A program made the position numbers and the translations under genes. Positions 34,413 to 42,721 of a stretch of DNA of 64,000 nucleotides are shown one piece after another. Origin of the DNA: Zoogloea sp. (lineage in GTDB: Bacteria; Pseudomonadota; Gammaproteobacteria; Burkholderiales; Rhodocyclaceae); NCBI RefSeq assembly GCF_023150065.1, contig NZ_JAKLLN010000014.1, positions 1 to 64,000 of the forward strand. Reading direction: 5' to 3'. The notes below the pieces were generated by a model. It was not told the DNA's origin and ran no database searches. It saw nothing but the letters and a program-made list of their open reading frames with translations. Numbering within the stretch: the stretch's first letter is position 1; each line of letters starts with the position of its first letter.

Positions 34413-36797
34413 TCAGTTGCGCAGGGGCTTGCCGGTTTCGAGCATGTGCACGATGCGCTGCTGGGTCTTCTCGGTCTTCAGCAGGTCCACGAACTGGGCG
34501 CGCTCCACGTCGAGGATCCACTGCTCGGACACCTTCGCATTGGTCTCCACCTCGCCGCCGCACAGGGCGGTGGCGGCGGCCCTGGCCACCCGGTAGTCCC
34601 AGGCGGAGATGAAGCCGCCCTCCTTCATGTTGATCAGCATCATCTCGCAGGTGGCGATGCCGTTCCGCCCCGCCACCGTCACGGCGCGCTGGACCAGGGG
34701 CGGCTGGTAGCCCGCCTCGGCCAGGGCGCGGGCCCGGTGCAGCGCCACATGCAGCAGTTCGCTCGGATTGAAGACGATGTCGTCCGACGCCCTGGCGAAG
34801 CCCAGCTCCACCGCCTGCAGGGCGCTCTTGGAGACGTTGGCCATGGCGATGGTCTGGAACATGTTCTGGATGAAGGGGAAGACGTCGCTCCCCGCCGCCC
34901 GGCTGGCCATGGACGCCGCCTGCAGGGCGAACTCCTTGCAGCCGCCGCCGGCCGGGATCAGGCCCACGCCGGCCTCCACCAGGCCAACGTAGCTCTCCAG
35001 GGCCAGCACCCGGTGGGTGGCGTGCATCACGAACTCACAGCCACCGCCCAGGGCCATGCCCTGCACGGCAGCCACCGTCGGCACCATGGCGTGCTTGAGG
35101 GCCATGGACGCCTGCTGGAACTTGGCCACGGTCTTTTCGAGCATGTCGAACTGGCCCGCCTTGCAGGCCTCGGCCACCTGGGCCAGGTTGGCACCCACGG
35201 CAAAGGGTGCCTCGTGCCAGATTACCAGACCGTCCAGGTCGCGTTCGGCCCGGGCCACGGCTTCGAGCACGCCGTCCAGCACCTCGTCGCCGATGGCGTG
35301 CATCTTGGACTTGAAGGACAGGATGCCGATGCGGGCATCCTTCGCCGGCAGGTTCCACAGGCGCACGCCGTCGTTTTCCCACAGGGTGGTGCCCATGTCC
35401 CGGGCCGCCTCGCCGAGCACCTGCTCGGGGTAGAGCTGGCGGCCATACACCGGCAGGGTGGAACGGGGCTTGAGGGCGGCGTCGGTGGCGCTCCAGGAGC
35501 CCTCCGGCGCATGCACACCCTGGCGCCCGTCAAACACCCAGGCGGGCAGCGCTGCGGCAATCATGGCCTCACCAGCCTGGATGTCGGCCTGCACGGCGGC
35601 GGCGATCGCCTGCCAGCCGGCGGCCTGCCAGGTCTCGAAGGGGCCCATGGCCCAGCCGAAACCCCAGCGCATCGCAAAGTCCACGTCCCGGGCGTTGTCG
35701 GCGATGTCGGCCAGGTGGAAGGCGCAGTAATGGAAGACGTCGCGGAAGATGGCCCACAGGAAGCGGGCCTGGGGGTGGCTGCTGGCGCGCAGCTGGGCAA
35801 ACTTCTCGGCCGGGTTGCGGTTCTTCAGGATGGCCAGCACCTCGGGCGCCACTTCGCCGGCGCTGGGGCGGTAGTCCTGTTTGGCCACGTCGAGCACGAC
35901 GATGGCCTTGCCGTCCTTGCGGAAGATGCCGCCCTTGGTCTTTTGCCCCAGCACGCCCTTGGCGATCAGGGCGGTGAGCCACTCGGGGCTCTGGTAGAAG
36001 GCATGCCAGGGGTCGCCCGGCAGGGTCGCCTGCATGGTGCCGATCACATGGGCCAGGGTGTCGAGGCCCACCACGTCGGCGGTGCGATAGGTGGCGCTCT
36101 TGGGCCGGCCGATCAGCGGGCCGGTGAGGGCATCCACCTCGTCGAAGCCCAGGCCCAGGCGGGCGGTGTGGTGCATCACCGCAAGGATCGAGAACACCCC
36201 CACCCGGTTGGCGACGAAGTTGGGGGTGTCCTTGGCGCGGACGATGCTCTTGCCCAGCCGGGTGGTGAGCCAGGCCTCCAGTGCGTCCAGGGTGGCCGGA
36301 TCGGTTGTGCGGGTGGCAATCAGCTCCACCAGCGCCATGTAGCGCGGCGGGTTGAAGAAGTGGATGCCGCAGAAGCGGGCGCGGGCCTCGGCCGGCATGC
36401 CTTCCGACAGGCTGTTGATGGACAGGCCCGAGGTGTTGGACGCAAAGATCGCGTCAGCCCGCAGATAGGGCGCAACCTTGGCGTAGAGGTCCAGCTTCCA
36501 CTCCATCTTCTCGGCGATGGCCTCGATGATGAGGTCGCAGTCGCGGAGCTTCTCCAGGTCGCTGCCGTAGTTGGCCACGTCGATGAACTGGGCCCGGTCG
36601 CGGGTGGCCAGGGGGGCCGGTTCGAGTTTCTTCAGCCCATCCACGGCCTTGCTGGCGATGGCGTTGGCGGGGCCTTCCTTGGCCGGAAGGTCGAAGAGGA
36701 TGACCGGCACGCCAGCGTTGGCGCAATGGGCCGCGATCTGCGCCCCCATCACGCCGGCACCCAGCACGGCCACCTTGCGAATGATCAGTCTGCTCAC
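34413..36797 (-). CDS. 3-hydroxyacyl-CoA dehydrogenase / enoyl-CoA hydratase (FadN-type domain order)
   Basis: 794 residues. The N-terminal 3-hydroxyacyl-CoA dehydrogenase has an NAD-binding GAGVMG at 13-18, SNTSGLSI, and the catalytic His region GIHFFNPPRYMALVELI, followed by two C-terminal dehydrogenase domains. The crotonase domain is at the C-terminus (about 500-700) with VQGMALGGGCEFVMHATH and LVEAGVGLIPAGGG, keeping the catalytic glutamates. This order is the reverse of E. coli FadB and matches FadN-like proteins. The start is GTG 36797 with an AGGAGG five bases before it. A 7-4-7 inverted repeat lies about 70 bp upstream. Confidence 0.93.
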   Translation of the reverse strand: MSRLIIRKVAVLGAGVMGAQIAAHCANAGVPVILFDLPAKEGPANAIASKAVDGLKKLEPAPLATRDRAQFIDVANYGSDLEKLRDCDLIIEAIAEKMEWKLDLYAKVAPYLRADAIFASNTSGLSINSLSEGMPAEARARFCGIHFFNPPRYMALVELIATRTTDPATLDALEAWLTTRLGKSIVRAKDTPNFVANRVGVFSILAVMHHTARLGLGFDEVDALTGPLIGRPKSATYRTADVVGLDTLAHVIGTMQATLPGDPWHAFYQSPEWLTALIAKGVLGQKTKGGIFRKDGKAIVVLDVAKQDYRPSAGEVAPEVLAILKNRNPAEKFAQLRASSHPQARFLWAIFRDVFHYCAFHLADIADNARDVDFAMRWGFGWAMGPFETWQAAGWQAIAAAVQADIQAGEAMIAAALPAWVFDGRQGVHAPEGSWSATDAALKPRSTLPVYGRQLYPEQVLGEAARDMGTTLWENDGVRLWNLPAKDARIGILSFKSKMHAIGDEVLDGVLEAVARAERDLDGLVIWHEAPFAVGANLAQVAEACKAGQFDMLEKTVAKFQQASMALKHAMVPTVAAVQGMALGGGCEFVMHATHRVLALESYVGLVEAGVGLIPAGGGCKEFALQAASMASRAAGSDVFPFIQNMFQTIAMANVSKSALQAVELGFARASDDIVFNPSELLHVALHRARALAEAGYQPPLVQRAVTVAGRNGIATCEMMLINMKEGGFISAWDYRVARAAATALCGGEVETNAKVSEQWILDVERAQFVDLLKTEKTQQRIVHMLETGKPLRN

Positions 36798-36815
36798 ATG
36801 TGCCTCCTTTGACTC

Positions 36816-36835
36816 GGCCCTGACAGGGCCTTTTT
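36816..36835 (+). terminator. Terminator-shaped hairpin in the 5' leader of the FadN-type gene, facing rightward
   Basis: GGCCCTG-A-CAGGGCC followed by TTTTTATT on the plus strand. No rightward gene ends here. For the leftward gene it forms a hairpin about 20-40 bp before the GTG start. It may be a relic of rearrangement or block readthrough toward the tetR gene. Confidence 0.5.
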
Positions 36836-36867
36836 ATTGACTACGGACCACGCAACTGCATGGCGGT

Positions 36868-36885
36868 TTTGAACAACTGTTCAAA
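36868..36885. promoter_or_regulatory. Candidate TetR operator upstream of the FadN-type/fadA operon
   Basis: Perfect inverted repeat TTTGAAC-AACT-GTTCAAA, 7-4-7, 71 bp upstream of the GTG start and 43 bp beyond the end of a tetR gene. Similar sites occur at 39046-39063 and 46020-46037. Confidence 0.6.
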
Positions 36886-36927
36886 TCTTAGCGCAATGCT
36901 GCCCATGGATACAACATGGTTTAAAAA

Positions 36928-37608
36928 TCAGGCCTTTGCCAGGCCCGTCGGTGACACGCCCGGCGGCGCCATGAAGCCGGCCACGACGAAGGGCCGCAGC
37001 CTGGCCATGACGGCTTCCGGGTCACCTGCATCGGTGAGGGCGTAGGTTTCGGTCATCCGCATCACGTCCTTTCCGGCCATCGCGTAGGCGACGATGCCAA
37101 CGAAGAAATACATGCGCCAGACCACGTCGTCCTGACTCAGATCGGGGAGCGCACGCATGAAGGCCTGACGGTAACGATCCACCGCCTCCCGGTATTCCGC
37201 CGGGAAGAAGGCCTCGGTGCCCGGCCCGGGTTCGTAGAAGGCCCGCCCGATGAGCTGCTTGAAGACCTCGCCGGGAATGCTGTCCTTGCGGGTCAGGCGC
37301 AGGGCCGACGACAGGAAGGCATCCACCAGCACGTCCACGGCGATCGGCTGCCCGCCGGCATCGGCCTCCAGCCTGTCGAGGTAGCTCACCCGGCTGCCGC
37401 CCCGGCTGCCCAGGGCACGTTCGTACACCGCCTCCATCAAGCCCTGCTTGGAGCCGAAGTGATAGCTCACCAGGGCCACCGGCACGCCCGCCGCACCGGT
37501 GATCATGCGCACCGACGTAGCGGCGTAGCCGTTTTCCATGAACAGGCGCTCGGCGGCGTCGAGGATGCGCGTCTTGGCGTCGGGAAGTGGGGGATCGGAG
37601 CGGGCCAT
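36928..37608 (-). CDS. TetR-family regulator of fatty acid degradation (PsrA/FadR-like)
   Basis: 226 residues from ATG 37608; 34 residues of upstream in-frame sequence are not supported. The N-terminal helix-turn-helix is TRILDAAERLFMENGYAATSVRMITGAAGVPVALVSYHFGSKQGLMEAVY. The C-terminal helical ligand domain (about 75-220) would bind acyl-CoA if the family role holds. It lies between fadL and the FadN-type gene. A second TetR at 45289-45957 has a closely similar DNA-binding region, so both may recognise related operators. Confidence 0.85.
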   Translation of the reverse strand: MARSDPPLPDAKTRILDAAERLFMENGYAATSVRMITGAAGVPVALVSYHFGSKQGLMEAVYERALGSRGGSRVSYLDRLEADAGGQPIAVDVLVDAFLSSALRLTRKDSIPGEVFKQLIGRAFYEPGPGTEAFFPAEYREAVDRYRQAFMRALPDLSQDDVVWRMYFFVGIVAYAMAGKDVMRMTETYALTDAGDPEAVMARLRPFVVAGFMAPPGVSPTGLAKA

Positions 37609-37673
37609 GGAAAAAACCGGGAGAAGCAAAAAACAGCGGGGCCGCCAGAGCGACCCCGCGCACAGGACAGGAA

Positions 37674-38954
37674 TCAGAAGGCCATGGAATACTGGGCACC
37701 CATGATCCACACCCGGGCGTCGTAGGCGCCGGTCACCCGGCCACGGCCCAGAGAGGTCTGATTATTGTCCACCTTGGACTCGGGCACGTTGAGGTAGGAC
37801 GCCCCCAGATCCAGCACCGAGCCCTTGGCGAGCTTGATCTGCGCCCCCGCCGAGAACCAGGTGCGGTTGTTGTCGGGCAGGGACACCAGGCGATGCTGGG
37901 CGTCAGGCACCGGGGTCTGGTCGTAGGCCACGCCAAACTTGAGCTTGACCATGTCGTTCAGGCGGTAGTTGGCCCCCAGGGCATAACGCCAGGTGTCGCG
38001 GAAGTGGGTGTCGAGGGTCTGCACGGTGGCCCCGCTGAGGCTGCCGGAGGTGCGCACGATATCCACCTTCGGAATGCTGCTCCAGCCCGTCCAGGAGATG
38101 TCACCGAGCATCTCCCACTTGTCGTTGAGGTTCTGCACCACCGACAGGATGAAGGTATCGGGCAGATCGACACTGGCCATGGCGCTGCCAGTGGTCAGGG
38201 CCGGCGAGGCACCCGCCGCGGGGCCGCTGACGGCCAGGCTGCCCTTCAGCTCATGCTTGATCTTGGAGCGGTAGGACACCCCCACCTTGGTGTTGGGGCT
38301 GAGGGTGAACAGGGCCCCCACGTTCCAGCCCCAACTATTGTCACCGGCATCCAGGGTGGCCCGGGTGGCCGACAGGGCCGCGGAGGTGACGGTGGCCAGG
38401 CGCACATATTCGGCTTCCATGCGCTGGTAGTTGAGGCCGGCCCCCAGCGAGACCATGTCGTTCACGCGGTAGGCCACGCTGGGATTGACGTTGTAGGTCT
38501 TGATGTCGAACTTGATGGCCTGGGCACCGCCCAGCCAGGGGTTGTCGTACTCGGTGACCAGGCCGAATGGGGCGCCGAAGCCCACGCCCACGTACAGGTC
38601 CTTGCTCAGGCCCCAGGACAGGTAGCCGTTGGGAATCGCAGCCCAGCTGCCGGCGTCATTGCCGGTGCCACTGCCGTTCAGCACGCCGGTGCTGGAGCCC
38701 TGGTTGCTGAACTTGAAGGTGGGACGCACCAGGGACATGCCCACCGAAGCCTCGCGGGACTGCAGCTGGGTCATGCCGGCCGGGTTGTAATAGATGGTGC
38801 TGGCGTTCTCGGCCACCGCGGCCGAACCCGCATAGGCGTTACCGATCCCGCTGGCATTCTGCTCCAGCAACTGGAAGCCGGCGGCGCTGGCCTGCCCGGC
38901 GGCCAGACCGAGGGCGACCAGGGGCATCAAACGGGCGATCATTTTCATTTTCAT
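37674..38954 (-). CDS. fadL: Long-chain fatty acid outer membrane transporter (OmpP1/FadL family)
   Basis: 426 residues. Signal peptide MKMKMIARLMPLVALGLAAGQASA, then the FadL N-terminal hatch sequence AGFQLLEQNASGIGNAYAGSAAVAENASTIYYNPAGM. The rest is alternating amphipathic beta strands ending in an aromatic residue (YSMAF), as expected of a 14-strand barrel. It imports hydrophobic substrates across the outer membrane, feeding the beta-oxidation enzymes around it. A candidate operator lies 92 bp upstream of the start. Confidence 0.93.
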   Translation of the reverse strand: MKMKMIARLMPLVALGLAAGQASAAGFQLLEQNASGIGNAYAGSAAVAENASTIYYNPAGMTQLQSREASVGMSLVRPTFKFSNQGSSTGVLNGSGTGNDAGSWAAIPNGYLSWGLSKDLYVGVGFGAPFGLVTEYDNPWLGGAQAIKFDIKTYNVNPSVAYRVNDMVSLGAGLNYQRMEAEYVRLATVTSAALSATRATLDAGDNSWGWNVGALFTLSPNTKVGVSYRSKIKHELKGSLAVSGPAAGASPALTTGSAMASVDLPDTFILSVVQNLNDKWEMLGDISWTGWSSIPKVDIVRTSGSLSGATVQTLDTHFRDTWRYALGANYRLNDMVKLKFGVAYDQTPVPDAQHRLVSLPDNNRTWFSAGAQIKLAKGSVLDLGASYLNVPESKVDNNQTSLGRGRVTGAYDARVWIMGAQYSMAF

Positions 38955-39045
38955 GGGTGCGTCTCCTCACAGATGGGCGTTTTATCGACTGACCATGGGT
39001 TTGCCCGACCCCACGGCGATTCTAGGGCTGCACAAGCCTTTAACT

Positions 39046-39063
39046 TTGTAACATTCGTTTAAA
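39046..39063. promoter_or_regulatory. Candidate TetR operator upstream of fadL
   Basis: TTGTAAC-ATTC-GTTTAAA, an imperfect 7-4-7 repeat (five of seven arm positions pair) that fits TTnnAAC-N4-GTTnnAA shared with two other sites. It lies between the fadL start and the thioesterase stop. Confidence 0.42.
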
Positions 39064-39073
39064 ACTGTTGTTT

Positions 39074-39481
39074 TTATGCAGCAATCTCCGGCGGGATGTC
39101 ACGCTTGACCCCGCTGGCACTCACCGCCACGTAGGTCAGGGTTGCCTCCGTCACTTTCACCACCACCGGGTCCTCGGGGTTGCGCTCGGCATAGACCTCC
39201 ACATCCACGGTGATCGAGCTCTTGCCCACCCGCACGATGTCCACGTAGAAGCTGACGATGTCTCCCACCGACACGGGCTGCTTGAAGACGAAGGAATTCA
39301 CCGAGATCGTGGCCACCCGGCCGCGGGCCCGCTGGCGCGCCGGCACCGCGCCGGCAATATCCACCTGGGACATGATCCAGCCACCGAATACATCCCCCGC
39401 GGGGTTGAGATCCCGGGGCATGGGCATGACCCGCAGCACGGGCATACGGTCGGCAGGCAGTTGAACGGGGGCATCGGACAT
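39074..39481 (-). CDS. Acyl-CoA thioesterase, hotdog fold (YciA-like)
   Basis: 135 residues with the single hotdog domain of YciA-type enzymes. The catalytic segment is NPAGDVFGGWIMSQVDIAGA (Asn and Asp positions conserved). RVATISVNSFVFKQPVSVGD and FYVDIVRVGKSSITVDVEVYAE follow. It would hydrolyse acyl-CoAs to free acid and CoA, preventing CoA trapping. It is 20 bp downstream of the FadJ-type gene and is the last gene of the fadE-fadI-FadJ-type operon. Confidence 0.88.
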   Translation of the reverse strand: MSDAPVQLPADRMPVLRVMPMPRDLNPAGDVFGGWIMSQVDIAGAVPARQRARGRVATISVNSFVFKQPVSVGDIVSFYVDIVRVGKSSITVDVEVYAERNPEDPVVVKVTEATLTYVAVSASGVKRDIPPEIAA

Positions 39482-39501
39482 GGCGAACTCCTGGCAATGG
39501 T

Positions 39502-41436
39502 TCAGGCTGCGGCCCGGGGGCCGCGGGCAAAGTTGAGGGGACCGCCCGTAAAGGGGGCAAAGCCGGTGCCGAATATAACCCCCGCATCCGCCAGATCGGC
39601 ATCGGCCACCACACCGCGGTCAACACAGGCCTGGCTGGCAGCCAGCAACGGGGCGATGATGCGGGCTGCCAACCCCTCGGGGATGGCCCCCGCGGCCGGC
39701 CGGCTGACCTTGCCGCCGGGCCAGGCGTAAAAGCCCTGCCCGCTCTTCTTGCCCAACTGGCCCGCCGCCACCCGCTCGGCCAGGCTGCGGGGCAGCACCG
39801 CGTCGGCACCGGCCAGGGCCTTGCCCGCCGCCACGGCGATGTCCAGCCCCACCGTATCCACCAGCTCGATGGGGCCCATGGGCATGCCGAAGGCGGTCAT
39901 GGCCGCGTCGATGGTGGCCGGGGCGATGCCCTCATCCACACAGCGCAGGGCCTCGTACATGTAGGGGCCGAGCACCGCATTCACCAGGAAACCCGGCTCG
40001 TCCTTCACCGGCAGGGGCAGCTTGTCGAGCTTGCGCACAAAGGCCGCCGCGCGGCGGAAGCCGTCCTCAGCCGTGGCCCCGGTACGCACCACTTCCACCA
40101 GGGGCATCATCGCCACCGGGTTGAAGAAGTGGATGCCCACCAGCCGGGCCGGGTCGGCCAGCGCACTGGCGATGTCGCTGATGCGCAGGCTGGAGGTGTT
40201 GGAGGCCAGCACAGCGTCGGGCCGAGCCCGCCGCTCGATGTCTGCCAGCAGGCTGCGCTTGGCGTCCAGGCTTTCAAAGATGGCCTCAATGATCACGTCG
40301 GCCTGGGCCACCCCATGGCCGGCCGGATCGGGGATCAGCCGGTCGAGGGCGAAGCGGGCCTCCCGCGGCTTGCCCCGGAACTTGCGCGCGAAGCGCTTGC
40401 CGGCCCGGGCAATGGCCGGCGCGATGCGCTCCACCGACTGATCCTGCAGGGTCACGATCATGCCGCGCAGGGCGCACTCGGTGGCGATATCGCCCCCCAT
40501 CACGCCCGCCCCCACCACATGAACACGGCGGGGCCGGAAATCCGCATCCTTGCCGAAGCCCTTGAGGCGCTCCTGCAGAAAGAAAACGCGGATCAGGTTG
40601 CCCGCCGTGGGCGAGCGCAGGATGGCCTCCAGGGACGAGGGCGAGCTAGCCGGCACATCGAGGGCGTTGCCCCCGTAGTTGGACCACACATCCAGGATGG
40701 CGTAGGGCGCCGGGTAGTGCTCGGGGCGAGCCTTGGCGGCCACCTGGGCCCGGGCCTTGCGGGCCACGATGCCGCGCAGGGGGCCATTGAGGAGACGCTG
40801 CATGAAGGGCAGCGGGTGCGGTGCCTGGCCGGAGAGCAGCAGCATGCGCGCCGCGTTGTCCATGACCCGGGGAGGCACGCAGGCGTCCGCCATCCCGAGC
40901 CGCCTGGCTTTCGCAGCATCCACGCCCTTGCCGGTGAGCATCAGGTCCAGGGCTGCGGCCGGACCGATCAGGGCGGGCAGGCGCAGCATCCCGCCCCAGG
41001 CCGGATAGATGCCCAGCATCACCTCGGGCAGGGCCAGGCGGGTGCCGGGCTCATCCACCGTGATGCGATAGCGGCAGGCCAGGGCCAGCTCCAGCCCGCC
41101 CCCCATGCAGTGACCGCGGATCAGGGCCAGGGTCGGATACTTGACTGCAGTCAGCCGGTCGAAAAGGCTCCACCCCCGGCTCACCAGGGCACGGGCCGCC
41201 TCGGCGGAGTCGATGCGGGTGAACTCCTCGATGTTGGCACCGGCGATGAAACCCGCCGGCTTGCCGGAGCGGATCACCAGGCCGGTAGGCGGCTGACGGT
41301 CCAGTTCGTCGAGGATGTCACCCAGCTCGGTCATCACTGCAAGACCCAGGGTGTTGGCACCGGCGTCGGCCACATCCAGGGTCGCCCAGGCGATGCCCTC
41401 GGCATCGCGTTCGAGTGTCCAGTTTGCGTAACGCAT
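39502..41436 (-). CDS. Enoyl-CoA hydratase / 3-hydroxyacyl-CoA dehydrogenase (FadJ-type domain order)
   Basis: 644 residues from ATG 41436, overlapping the thiolase stop (TGATG). The N-terminal crotonase domain has GFIAGANIEEF, GHCMGGGLELALACRYRI and LPEVMLGIYPAWGG with both catalytic glutamates. The NAD domain has VVGAGVMGGDIA, SNTSSLRISDI and GIHFFNPVAMMPLVEVV. The C-terminal domain has GPIELVDTVGLDIA. The order is that of E. coli FadB/FadJ, opposite to the protein at 34413. The shorter length is closer to FadJ (about 714) than to a full alpha subunit. It pairs with the FadI-like thiolase. Confidence 0.93.
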   Translation of the reverse strand: MRYANWTLERDAEGIAWATLDVADAGANTLGLAVMTELGDILDELDRQPPTGLVIRSGKPAGFIAGANIEEFTRIDSAEAARALVSRGWSLFDRLTAVKYPTLALIRGHCMGGGLELALACRYRITVDEPGTRLALPEVMLGIYPAWGGMLRLPALIGPAAALDLMLTGKGVDAAKARRLGMADACVPPRVMDNAARMLLLSGQAPHPLPFMQRLLNGPLRGIVARKARAQVAAKARPEHYPAPYAILDVWSNYGGNALDVPASSPSSLEAILRSPTAGNLIRVFFLQERLKGFGKDADFRPRRVHVVGAGVMGGDIATECALRGMIVTLQDQSVERIAPAIARAGKRFARKFRGKPREARFALDRLIPDPAGHGVAQADVIIEAIFESLDAKRSLLADIERRARPDAVLASNTSSLRISDIASALADPARLVGIHFFNPVAMMPLVEVVRTGATAEDGFRRAAAFVRKLDKLPLPVKDEPGFLVNAVLGPYMYEALRCVDEGIAPATIDAAMTAFGMPMGPIELVDTVGLDIAVAAGKALAGADAVLPRSLAERVAAGQLGKKSGQGFYAWPGGKVSRPAAGAIPEGLAARIIAPLLAASQACVDRGVVADADLADAGVIFGTGFAPFTGGPLNFARGPRAAA

Positions 41437-42719
41437 CACAGGGCCTCCACCAGCATGGCACCACCCTGCCCACCGCCAATGCAGATGCTGGCAAGCCCCC
41501 GCCTTCCGCCCCGCCGACGCAGGGCATGGAGCAGATGCAGGACGATGCGCGCGCCGCTGGCCCCCACCGGGTGGCCCAGGGCCACGGCACCGCCATCCAC
41601 ATTGAGCCGTGCCGGATCGACGGCCCCCAGGGCGCCCTCCAGCCCCAGGCGGTGGCGACAGTAATCGTCATCCTGCCAGGCGCGCAGGCAGGCGATCACC
41701 TGGGCGGCGAAGGCCTCGTTGATTTCGATCAGGTCCAGGTCATCCAGACCCAGCCCGTGCCGCCGCAGGATGGGCGTGGCGGCATGCACGGGCCCCAGGC
41801 CCATCTCTTCGGGCTCGAGCCCTGCCCACTGGCTGTCCACGATGCGCCCCAAGGGCGTCAGGCCAAATTGTTCCACGGCAGCCTCCGAAGCCAGCACCAG
41901 CCAGGTGGCACCGTCGGTGATCTGGGAGCTGTTGGCCGGCGTGACCCGGCCGTATTTCTTGTCGAAGAAGGGCTTGAGCTTGGCCATGCCGGCCAGGGAC
42001 GCATCCCGGCGCAGGCCGTCATCGGCAGCATGCACCGTGCCGTCAGCCTCGATCAGCGGTACCAGCTCGTCGGCAAAATGGCCGGCATCCTGGGCGGCAG
42101 CCACCCGCAGGTGGCTTTCCACCGCGTAGGCGTCCATGTCGTAGCGGCTGATGCCGTACTTCCAGGCCAGGTTCTCGGCGGTCTGGCCCATCAGCTGCCC
42201 GACGATCGGGTCGGTCAGCCCCTTCATGATGCCGATGACCGGCGCCAGGTAAGCAGGCCGGAACTTCTTCAGCGCCGCCAGCTTGTCACCCAGGCTGCGC
42301 GCGCCCATCCAGCCGGCGAACCAGCGCACCATCGGGTCGGAGAACAGCAGCGGCGCCCGCGAGAGGGCATCCACGCCCCCCGCCAGCACCAGCTGCGAGC
42401 GCCCGCAGCGGATGTTGGCGATGGCCGAATCCAGGGCCTGCATGCCCGAGGCACAGTTGCGCATCACCGTCCAGCCCGGCACCTTGAGCCCACACCCCAT
42501 GCGCAGGGCCACCACCCGGCCGATATTCACCTCGTCGGGCGACGGGCTGGCGCAGCCAAGGATGACCTCGTCCAGTTGCTCCGGCAGAAAGCGCTGGCGA
42601 GCCAGCAGGGCGCTGCCGGCGGCGGTGGCCAGATCCGACGCCGCAAAGGGGCCGGGGGCGTTGTGCGCCTTGAGGAAGGGCGTACGCGCGCCGTCGATGA
42701 TGTAGATGGGCTCGGTCAT
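41436..42719 (-). CDS. fadI: 3-ketoacyl-CoA thiolase (FadI-like acetyl-CoA acyltransferase)
   Basis: 427 residues. Nucleophile Cys89 (MRNCASGMQALD), His383 (GGAVALGHPVGASG) and Cys413 (SICIGGGQGG). The about 30-residue insert before the His loop (CLRAWQDDDYCRHRLGLEGALG) and the overall length distinguish FadI-like from FadA-like thiolases. It overlaps the FadJ-type gene by one base and follows fadE by two, so the three are tightly coupled. It completes a second, independent beta-oxidation set in this window. Confidence 0.93.
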   Translation of the reverse strand: MTEPIYIIDGARTPFLKAHNAPGPFAASDLATAAGSALLARQRFLPEQLDEVILGCASPSPDEVNIGRVVALRMGCGLKVPGWTVMRNCASGMQALDSAIANIRCGRSQLVLAGGVDALSRAPLLFSDPMVRWFAGWMGARSLGDKLAALKKFRPAYLAPVIGIMKGLTDPIVGQLMGQTAENLAWKYGISRYDMDAYAVESHLRVAAAQDAGHFADELVPLIEADGTVHAADDGLRRDASLAGMAKLKPFFDKKYGRVTPANSSQITDGATWLVLASEAAVEQFGLTPLGRIVDSQWAGLEPEEMGLGPVHAATPILRRHGLGLDDLDLIEINEAFAAQVIACLRAWQDDDYCRHRLGLEGALGAVDPARLNVDGGAVALGHPVGASGARIVLHLLHALRRRGGRRGLASICIGGGQGGAMLVEAL

Positions 42720-42721
42720 GC

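Noticed and set aside
34389-36812. 807-codon plus-strand frame
   Set aside because: Mirror of the FadN-type gene; Gly/His/Gln/Val-rich with no recognisable motif, typical of antisense frames at high GC.
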